Shown here: piece after piece, positions 1 through 4,651 of the stretch
Layout of the letters: each line of letters opens with the position of its first letter
How positions within the stretch are numbered: the first letter of the stretch is position 1
Source: Candidatus Aminicenantota bacterium
GTDB lineage: Bacteria > Acidobacteriota > Aminicenantia > Aminicenantales > UBA4085
DNA length: 9,436 nt
NCBI GenBank assembly: GCA_003154255.1
Contig: PMCY01000175.1
Coordinates: forward strand, 1 to 9,436
Reading direction: 5' to 3'
Made by a program: the position numbers and the translations under genes
The notes under the pieces: generated by a model
What the model saw: the letters and a program-made list of their open reading frames with translations, nothing else
Database searches by the model: none
What the model was told of the DNA's origin: nothing

Positions 1-521
1 GGGGTCTTGAGGTTTTCCTTGGCCTGCTTGACGAAGGCCGGGATGGCCTTGAGCCGCTCGCCGGCGGCTTTCAGCTTGGCGTCATTGATGTCGCCCTTCA
101 GCAAGGCGGCCAGGCTGTAATAGAGGATCTCGTTGTAATAGAGGGGATTGAGCTGCTGGGGCGCGATCTTCTCCAGCCGGAACTGGTCGTAGTCGATCAG
201 GTTGCGGATGAGATCGAAATCGATCTGGGCTTCGGGGCTGAGCTTGTCCCGGGAGATCTTGTTGACCAGCTCGGCGTTGAACTTGTCCAGGCCGGCCAGG
301 TATTTTTCGATGTTGGATTCGGCCAGGTCTTCCAGCTTGTCGTTGTACTTGCTGAAGCCGTTCATCGTTCCGGTCGTCGGATAGAACTTCCAATAGGCGT
401 CCAGGAACGTGTCGACGAACTTGGCCAGCTTGGCGTCTTCCCCGTTTTGCTGGGACTGCATCACGCCGGTCCCTAAAAGAACTCCAGCCGCGAGCAGAAC
501 CAGGATGAGAGTTTTCCTCAT
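1..521 (-). CDS. DUF885 family secreted protein, N-terminal part
   Basis: The frame reads from an ATG at 519-521 leftwards off the window, giving 173 residues; the C-terminal majority lies outside. Residues 1 to about 22 form a typical Sec signal (MRKTLILVLLAAG, then a small-residue stretch) with no lipobox cysteine. The mature part begins with AKLAKFVDTFLDAYWKFYP, followed by TTGTMNGFSKYNDKLEDL, a helical region with ISRDKLSPEAQIDFDLI, a PLYYNEILYY segment and a KAIPAFVKQAKENLK segment. This order (FPT/YPT, DDRLPDLS-like, SPEDRLD-like, PLYY, IPAFLEQA) is the recognisable start of DUF885 proteins, helical putative metallohydrolases or carboxypeptidase-like proteins. Any metal-binding motif would be in the missing part, so activity cannot be judged. 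A GAGGAGG ribosome site at 527-533 fixes the start. The gene appears to be transcribed alone from its own promoter. Family call fairly sure; function unknown. Confidence 0.82.
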   Translation of the reverse strand, partial: MRKTLILVLLAAGVLLGTGVMQSQQNGEDAKLAKFVDTFLDAYWKFYPTTGTMNGFSKYNDKLEDLAESNIEKYLAGLDKFNAELVNKISRDKLSPEAQIDFDLIRNLIDYDQFRLEKIAPQQLNPLYYNEILYYSLAALLKGDINDAKLKAAGERLKAIPAFVKQAKENLKT

Positions 522-582
522 AAGAGCCTCCTCAAGCCTTGTAAAGAAATTTTATATCCGTCCGCCTCGTTCAACAGGCAAA

Positions 583-612
583 ATCCTAGCACACCTGTCC
601 GCCGAAATGCAA
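583..612 (-). promoter_or_regulatory. sigma70-like promoter of the DUF885 gene
   Basis: Reading the minus strand, a -35 TTGCAT (607-612) is followed after 18 bases by TAGGAT (583-588). The -10 is preceded by TGC, giving an extended -10 (TGCTAGGAT). The predicted RNA start is near 576, which gives a leader of about 55 bases that ends in the GAGGAGG site at 527-533. Seen by eye only. Confidence 0.5.
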
Positions 613-622
613 TTTCCCCAAG

Positions 623-641
623 AAAAAAAACGCGTCCCGCG
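623..641 (-). terminator. possible short intrinsic terminator after the KAS III gene
   Basis: On the minus strand, about 85 bases past the KAS III stop, CGCG (638-641), a three-base loop and CGCG (631-634) are followed directly by eight T (623-630). The stem is only 4 bp, though all G-C. A wider pairing of CCGCG (658-662) with CGCGG (638-642) is an alternative. The position between the KAS III stop and the DUF885 promoter fits a terminator, but the short stem keeps confidence low. Confidence 0.35.
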
Positions 642-725
642 GCGGCCGAAGAAAAATCGCGGTTCGATATCCCATTTTCTCTATCAGAATATTCAGCAAT
701 AATCATGCCATCGGCGGGGCGATCC

Positions 726-1721
726 TCACCAGCGCAGGACGGCCGATCCCCAAGTGAACCCGGAGCCGAACGCGGTCAGGACCAGAATGTCGTTGCGTTT
801 GAGGCGGCCCTCGGCGAGAGCCTCGTCCAGGGCGATGGGAATCGACGCGGCTGTCGTGTTTCCATAGCGGTCAATATTACGGACAACTTTCTCCAGGGGA
901 ATCTGGAGCTTCTTGGCTACCATCTGGGAGATGCGGTCATTGGCCTGGTGGGGGATAAGCAGGGCCACGTCCTCGATCGTCAGCCCGTTATGGACGAGCC
1001 CGGTCAGGACCGCCTCCGGCATGCGCTCACAGGCGTTCATGAAGACTTTCTTTCCGTCCATCTTGGGATATTGGAGCTTGCGGTCCAGCATCTCGTGGGA
1101 GAAGACGGGGTTGTTCTTGGGGCTGGGGATCTGCATCCACAGCTCCTCCACAAAACGTCCATCGGCGAAGAGGTGGGTGGACAGGATGCCCCGGCCGTCC
1201 TCGCCGTCGTGGGGCTCGCAGATGACCGCTGCGGCGCCGTCGCCGAACAGCACGGCCAGGTCGCGGCCGTCGTCGGAATAATCAAGGTTGGTGGACTGGA
1301 CCTCCGAGGCCACGACCAGGATCTTGCGATACGTGCCTGTCCGGATGTATTGATCGGCGACGGAAAGCGCATAGATGAATCCGGTGCACTGGTTGCGGAC
1401 GTCCAGGGCCCCGATGCCGGGCAGACCGAGCTTGGCTTGGATCAGGACGCCGTTGCCCGGGAAATAGTAGTCGGGGGAGATCGTCGCGGCGATGATGAAA
1501 TCGATGTCCGAGGCGGAGATTCCGGCATTGGCGATGGCCCGCACGGCGGCTTCGTATCCGAGGTCCGCGCTGCCCACCCCGCCATCGACGTGGTGGCGGG
1601 TCTTGATGCCCGAGCGCTGCTGGATCCATTCGTCCGAAGTGTTCATGCGCTTTTCCAGATCCTGGTTGGTGACGATGCGGGGCGGTACGAAGTGGCCGGT
1701 TCCCGTGATAATCGTGCGCAT
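726..1721 (-). CDS. fabH: 3-oxoacyl-ACP synthase III (KAS III, FabH-type)
   Basis: This is a 331-residue cytoplasmic KAS III, which condenses an acyl-CoA primer with malonyl-ACP. The N-terminal half has GTGHFVPPRIVTNQDLE and the TSDEWIQQRSGIKTRH block (about residues 28-43), where FabH recognises the pantetheine/CoA end. The nucleophile is Cys112 in DVRNQCTGFIYAL, and the glycine-rich VLFGDGAAAV follows near 157-166. The other catalytic residues are His258 in LLIPHQANDRI and Asn288 in RYGNTTAASIPIALDEA. The C-terminal end, TAFGSGFTWGSAVLRW, is also canonical. Length is slightly above the roughly 317 residues of E. coli FabH. The start is supported by a GGAG site five bases upstream and a TATAAT promoter. 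It is not next to plsX, fabD, fabG or acpP, so it may be a stand-alone paralogue with a special primer rather than the housekeeping enzyme. The family is sure; the exact acyl substrate is not. Confidence 0.9.
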   Translation of the reverse strand: MRTIITGTGHFVPPRIVTNQDLEKRMNTSDEWIQQRSGIKTRHHVDGGVGSADLGYEAAVRAIANAGISASDIDFIIAATISPDYYFPGNGVLIQAKLGLPGIGALDVRNQCTGFIYALSVADQYIRTGTYRKILVVASEVQSTNLDYSDDGRDLAVLFGDGAAAVICEPHDGEDGRGILSTHLFADGRFVEELWMQIPSPKNNPVFSHEMLDRKLQYPKMDGKKVFMNACERMPEAVLTGLVHNGLTIEDVALLIPHQANDRISQMVAKKLQIPLEKVVRNIDRYGNTTAASIPIALDEALAEGRLKRNDILVLTAFGSGFTWGSAVLRW

Positions 1722-1751
1722 GGCGTCTCCGTTTCCGTGACAAAGAGGCTC

Positions 1752-1781
1752 ATTATAATCACGGATTTTTTCTCATGTAAA
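1752..1781 (-). promoter_or_regulatory. sigma70-like promoter of the KAS III gene
   Basis: On the minus strand, TTTACA (1776-1781) and a perfect TATAAT (1752-1757) are separated by 18 bases. The predicted RNA start near 1745 leaves a leader of about 24 bases containing GGAG five bases before the ATG. This is one half of a divergent promoter pair with the one at 1818-1847. Confidence 0.6.
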
Positions 1782-1817
1782 GGAAAATATGGCCTCCGGG
1801 GAGGAGAATCGGCCGCC

Positions 1818-1847
1818 TTGACTTGAACGGAGAGGCGGACGTACACT
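1818..1847 (+). promoter_or_regulatory. sigma70-like promoter, predicted leaderless start of the DsbD-like gene
   Basis: TTGACT (1818-1823) and TACACT (1842-1847) are 18 bases apart. The ATG at 1855 begins seven bases after the -10, so transcription would start at the ATG itself or one base before it. No ribosome site lies at normal distance; the only purine-rich GGAGAGG, at 1829-1835, is about 20 bases upstream and inside the promoter spacer. Confidence 0.45.
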
Positions 1848-1854
1848 GAAAAAA

Positions 1855-2352
1855 ATGAAGCCGCTGATGCGATTAGGAGCTGCCGTGGCGCTGGCGGCGC
1901 TGGCTGCCGGGGCCCTGCTTTGGACCCAATCCCGGGACGGCCTGCTGCGGGTGGAAAGCTCCATCCGCCCTCTTCGTCTCGCTCGCGGCGAGGCCGGCCG
2001 GGTCGTCCTCAAGATCAAGATCAAGCCGGGCGTGACCATCAGTCCCCAGCCGTCCTTCATCATCGAGTTTGTCGCCAATGATGAGCTGGTATTCCCCAAA
2101 CCCTTCTATACCGCCTCCGACCTGAACGTGGAAGTCCAGGAGATCGAAAAGGGGCGCGAGGCCCTCAATTTCGGCAAGCCCTTGGAAATCCCCTTCACCG
2201 TCCACCTCAAGGCCCCGCGCGGCGTGCATGTCCTGGAAGGCCGGGTCAAATATTTCGCCGCCAGCAAATCCGAAGGCTGGTGTTTGAAGAATACGGAAAG
2301 GTTTACGGCGACGTTCTCGACCCGGACGGCCCCGGTGATCGATTTGAATTAA
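1855..2352 (+). CDS. exported protein resembling the DsbD N-terminal domain, single cysteine
   Basis: This small protein of 165 residues has an N-terminal hydrophobic segment (about residues 4-23, MRLGAAVALAALAAGALLW), either a signal peptide or an uncleaved anchor. The rest looks like one immunoglobulin-type beta domain: VVLKIKIKPGVTISPQPSF, then DELVFPKPFY near residues 76-85, a GKPLEIPFTVHLKAPRG strand pair and VLEGRVKYFAASKSEGW. This pattern (long beta strands, a VFPKP loop, LxGxxxY, then Cys near the C-terminus) resembles the periplasmic N-terminal domain of DsbD-type thiol:disulfide proteins. There, two cysteines occupy a Y-x-x-C...C stretch. Here the first is replaced (YFAAS) and only Cys143 remains, so normal disulfide exchange is unlikely. 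No DsbD membrane domain is present. The resemblance is judged by eye and could be only a shared fold; the coding call is much firmer than the function. Confidence 0.6.
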   Translation: MKPLMRLGAAVALAALAAGALLWTQSRDGLLRVESSIRPLRLARGEAGRVVLKIKIKPGVTISPQPSFIIEFVANDELVFPKPFYTASDLNVEVQEIEKGREALNFGKPLEIPFTVHLKAPRGVHVLEGRVKYFAASKSEGWCLKNTERFTATFSTRTAPVIDLN

Positions 2353-3320
2353 ATCAAGCCTTGGGCCCGGTACCAGTCGAGGGTTTCGCGGATGGCCTGC
2401 TCCAGCGAAGTCTTAGCTTCGAACCCCAGAAGCGCCCGGGCTTTGCTCACATCGGCCGTCCAGCCCGGCTGACGCAATTCCCGGTACTTATGGCGGTTGA
2501 TCGGAGTCGGTTTCCCGCTGACGCGGCTCCAGACGTCGGAGAGGCGGGCGATGGCGCCCATGGCGGGGAGGGGAATGACCACGCGGCGGACGCGCCGCCC
2601 CAGAAGGCCGGCCGATAACCGTCCGATCTCCGTGAAATCGGACGGCGCTGCGTTGCCGATATTGAGGATGGTTCCACTGGGCAATTCCATGCGGGCGGCC
2701 AAAAGCAGGGCCTCGACCAGGTCGCGGACATAGCACACGCACATCGGCTGAGGGCGGCGGCCGAAGGCCGGCAGCAGGCCCCTGGCGACGGTACCGAAGA
2801 ATTTCAGAAAATCCTGATCCCGCGGGCCGAAGACAGCCCCGACCCGGATGACGATCAGGGGGAAGCGCTCCTTGCGGGCCAGGGCTTCGCCCTCGCCCGC
2901 CAGCTTGCTCCGGCCGTAAGGGGAAACCGGGGCGGGGGGCTCATCCTCAGTCCGGCCGGCGGCCTTGTCCGAGGGCCCCGCCGCGGCCAGGCTGGAGACG
3001 TGGATGATCTTGGGGCGCTGTCTCTGCGAGGCCAGGGCTTCGAAAAGGCTTGCCGTGCCTTTTTGGTTTACGTTATAATAATCTTCCTTTTTTAGGGCTT
3101 TTGTCAGGCCCGCGAGGTGGAAGACCCAATCGAGATCCGGCGGCAGATCCGGAACGGACGCTAAATCTCCCACCACGAGGTGGACATTGATTCCGGAAAG
3201 GAACTTGATGCGGGCGGGATCGCGGACGAGGGCATAGACTTCGATCCCCGCGGCGGACAGAGCCTCGGCCAGGTGGCTTCCGATGAATCCGGTTCCGCCG
3301 GTCAAAAGGGCTTTGGTCAT
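2349..3320 (-). CDS. extended SDR NAD(P)-dependent reductase/epimerase, candidate 3-ketosphinganine reductase
   Basis: This is a 323-residue cytoplasmic extended short-chain dehydrogenase. The nucleotide-binding motif TGGTGFIGSHL lies at residues 7-17, GDL at 51-53 and the VFHLAG strand at 66-71. Catalytic residues are in HVSSLAAAG (Ser109/Ser110) and SPYGRSKLAGE (Tyr135, Lys139). RVGAVFGPRDQDFLKFF and CYVRDLVEALLLA follow, as in sugar-nucleotide epimerase-like SDRs. The same layout occurs in the bacterial ketosphinganine/ceramide reductases that are annotated as NAD-dependent epimerases. Divergent placement against the serine palmitoyltransferase-like gene, with starts 82 bases apart, supports that role. 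It is an inference; sugar epimerase or sterol-type reductase remain possible. I chose the ATG at 3318-3320 because it directly precedes the Rossmann strand. A longer frame to 3452 would run into the neighbour, and the ATG at 3327-3329 overlaps the -10 box. Confidence 0.85.
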   Translation of the reverse strand: MTKALLTGGTGFIGSHLAEALSAAGIEVYALVRDPARIKFLSGINVHLVVGDLASVPDLPPDLDWVFHLAGLTKALKKEDYYNVNQKGTASLFEALASQRQRPKIIHVSSLAAAGPSDKAAGRTEDEPPAPVSPYGRSKLAGEGEALARKERFPLIVIRVGAVFGPRDQDFLKFFGTVARGLLPAFGRRPQPMCVCYVRDLVEALLLAARMELPSGTILNIGNAAPSDFTEIGRLSAGLLGRRVRRVVIPLPAMGAIARLSDVWSRVSGKPTPINRHKYRELRQPGWTADVSKARALLGFEAKTSLEQAIRETLDWYRAQGLI

Positions 3321-3327
3321 GCCGGCC

Positions 3328-3356
3328 ATTTTATGACAACCGGCAGGGGCGGTCAA
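3328..3356 (-). promoter_or_regulatory. sigma70-like promoter, predicted leaderless start of the SDR gene
   Basis: On the minus strand, TTGACC (3351-3356) and TAAAAT (3328-3333) are separated by exactly 17 bases, close to consensus. The -10 ends seven bases before the ATG at 3318-3320, so the RNA would begin at the start codon or one base before it. No Shine-Dalgarno sequence is visible upstream, which agrees with a leaderless message. Confidence 0.6.
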
Positions 3357-3392
3357 TCGGCTCCCTGGTGGCTGCGGAGTTCGAATCCGGTC

Positions 3393-3398
3393 AGGAGG
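3393..3398 (+). promoter_or_regulatory. strong ribosome binding site of the alpha-oxoamine synthase gene
   Basis: A full AGGAGG lies four bases before the ATG at 3403. It is preceded by an imperfect inverted repeat, CGGA (3375-3378) and TCCG (3386-3389) around TTCGAA. I could not see a convincing -35/-10 pair for this direction in 3321-3392. Confidence 0.7.
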
Positions 3399-3402
3399 AA
3401 TC

Positions 3403-4587
3403 ATGGATTTGTTCGACAAGTGCAATGAGTTCACGCGTGCGGACGAGGCCATATCCGCCGGCCTCTATCCCTATTTCACGCCTATTCAGGAAGTTATGGG
3501 CAACAAGGTCATGGTCCGGGGCAAAGAAATGATCATGGTCGGCTCCAACAACTACCTGGGACTGATGGAACATCCCAAGGTCAAGGCGGCCGCCAAGGAA
3601 GCCATCGACCGATACGGCGTGGCCACCTGCGGTTCGCGCTTTCTGAGCGGGACGATGGATATCCACGAGGAGATGGAGCGGCGGCTGGCCAAGTTCTCGG
3701 GCAAGGAAGCGGCCCAATCGGTGAGCACCGGCTTCCAGACCAACCAAGCCATCATCTCCACGGTCGCCGGCAAGGGCGACGCCATCGTCGCCGATCGCCT
3801 GGTCCATGCCAGCATCATCGACGCTTGCCGGCTGTCCGCGGCCGAAGTCCACAAGTTCAAGCACAGCGATATGGCCGATCTGGAGCGAGTCCTGCAAAGC
3901 CTGCCCCTCGAACAGGGCAAGCTCGTCGTCGTCGACGGCGTCTTCAGCATGGAGGGCGATATCGCCCCTCTTGACCTCCTCGTCCCGCTGGCCAAGAAGT
4001 ACAACGCCCGGACGCTGGTCGACGAAGCCCACGCCATGGGCGTCCTGGGCAAGAACGGCCGGGGCACCTGTGAGCATTTCGGTGTGGAGAAGGACGTCGA
4101 CCTGGTCATGGGCACGTTCAGCAAGTCTTTCGCCTCGTTGGGCGGCTTCGTCGCCGGCGAGGCCAAGGTCATTTCCTTCATCAAGCACTTCGCCCGATCC
4201 ATCATCTTCAGCGCCAGCATCACGCCCGCCTCGGTGGCTACGGTCCTGGCTACGCTGGATATCATCGAGACCGAGCCGGAGCGCCGGGCCCGCTTATGGC
4301 AGATTACGGACAAGATGAAGACGGGATTTCAGGCCATGGGCTATGATACCGGCGCAACCCAGACGCCCATCATCCCCCTCATGATCCGCGATGACGAGAA
4401 GGCCTTCATGCTCTGGAAGGCGACGCGCGACATGGGCATTTTCACCAACCCTGTGATCTATCCGGCCGTAGCCCATGGCCTGGCCCTGATCCGGACGAGC
4501 TACTCGGCCACGCACACCGAGGAAGAGCTCGACTACGTGCTGGCCAGCTTTAAAAAGGCCGGCCGAGCCCTCGGAATTCTGAAGTGA
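3403..4587 (+). CDS. spt: alpha-oxoamine synthase, probable serine palmitoyltransferase
   Basis: This is a 394-residue PLP enzyme of the alpha-oxoamine synthase family (serine palmitoyltransferase, AONS/BioF, KBL, ALAS), which joins an amino acid and an acyl thioester with loss of CO2. Visible blocks: GLYPYFTPIQ (20-29), GSNNYLGL (47-54), CGSRFLSGTMDIHEEME (76-92), a His135 that stacks on PLP (LVHASI), DGVFSMEGD (178-186), Asp207 and His210 in VDEAHAMG, and the Schiff-base Lys241 in GTFSKSFASLGGF. The start GLYPYFxxIQ, the KFKHSDM stretch (151-157) and SIIFSASITPA resemble Bacteroides-type serine palmitoyltransferase more than BioF or KBL. No bio genes and no tdh are nearby. Product would be 3-ketosphinganine, the entry step of sphingolipids. 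The gene opens a likely operon with the two exported-protein genes downstream. Family certain; substrate inferred, with BioF or KBL the main alternatives. Confidence 0.85.
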   Translation: MDLFDKCNEFTRADEAISAGLYPYFTPIQEVMGNKVMVRGKEMIMVGSNNYLGLMEHPKVKAAAKEAIDRYGVATCGSRFLSGTMDIHEEMERRLAKFSGKEAAQSVSTGFQTNQAIISTVAGKGDAIVADRLVHASIIDACRLSAAEVHKFKHSDMADLERVLQSLPLEQGKLVVVDGVFSMEGDIAPLDLLVPLAKKYNARTLVDEAHAMGVLGKNGRGTCEHFGVEKDVDLVMGTFSKSFASLGGFVAGEAKVISFIKHFARSIIFSASITPASVATVLATLDIIETEPERRARLWQITDKMKTGFQAMGYDTGATQTPIIPLMIRDDEKAFMLWKATRDMGIFTNPVIYPAVAHGLALIRTSYSATHTEEELDYVLASFKKAGRALGILK

Positions 4588-4594
4588 GATCGTG

Positions 4595-4637
4595 GACAAG
4601 GGCGGCCGGCCCCAAGGCGGGGCCGTCCCTATTTGTC
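4595..4637 (+). other. GC-rich intergenic stem-loop before the S55 gene
   Basis: In the 64-base gap after the synthase, GGCCCC (4608-4613) pairs with GGGGCC (4619-4624) around the loop AAGGC. Outer arms GACAA (4595-4599) and TTGTC (4633-4637) also pair. No T run follows, so it does not look like an intrinsic terminator. It ends six bases before the ribosome site of the next gene. It could set RNA stability or translation. Confidence 0.45.
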
Positions 4638-4651
4638 TAAAAGGGGTATAC

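Noticed and set aside
82..393. Minus-strand open frame of 103 codons at the left edge
   Set aside because: It is out of frame with the DUF885 reading frame, which is continuous from 521 to the window edge, has a signal peptide and a strong ribosome site, and matches a known family.
409..706. Small open frames on both strands across the DUF885-KAS III gap
   Set aside because: They have no ribosome sites or recognisable motifs, and the region is explained by a promoter, a leader and a possible terminator.
705..1826. Long plus-strand open frame of 373 codons opposite the KAS III gene
   Set aside because: Its translation has no recognisable motif, while the minus strand carries an intact KAS III with all catalytic residues. 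Open antisense frames are expected in GC-rich coding DNA.
3371..3390. GAGTTCGAATCC resembling a tRNA T-arm
   Set aside because: The bases that would form the T stem do not pair beyond one position, and no anticodon or acceptor arm can be built around it. It is only an imperfect palindrome before a ribosome site.
3321..3452. N-terminal extension of the SDR gene by 44 codons
   Set aside because: It would overlap the start of the divergent gene and its AGGAGG site, the extra residues (SSARVNSLHLSNK and so on) look non-coding, and a good promoter sits inside it.
3391..4188. Minus-strand open frame of 265 codons opposite the alpha-oxoamine synthase
   Set aside because: The sequence is low in motif content and rich in Asp/Gly/Val as expected for a shadow frame. 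The plus strand has a complete PLP enzyme with a perfect ribosome site.
4592..4651. GTG start 20 codons upstream for the S55 protein
   Set aside because: It lies just before and within the intergenic hairpin, has no ribosome site and would put a Gly/Pro-rich stretch in front of a clear signal peptide that starts at the ATG at 4652.
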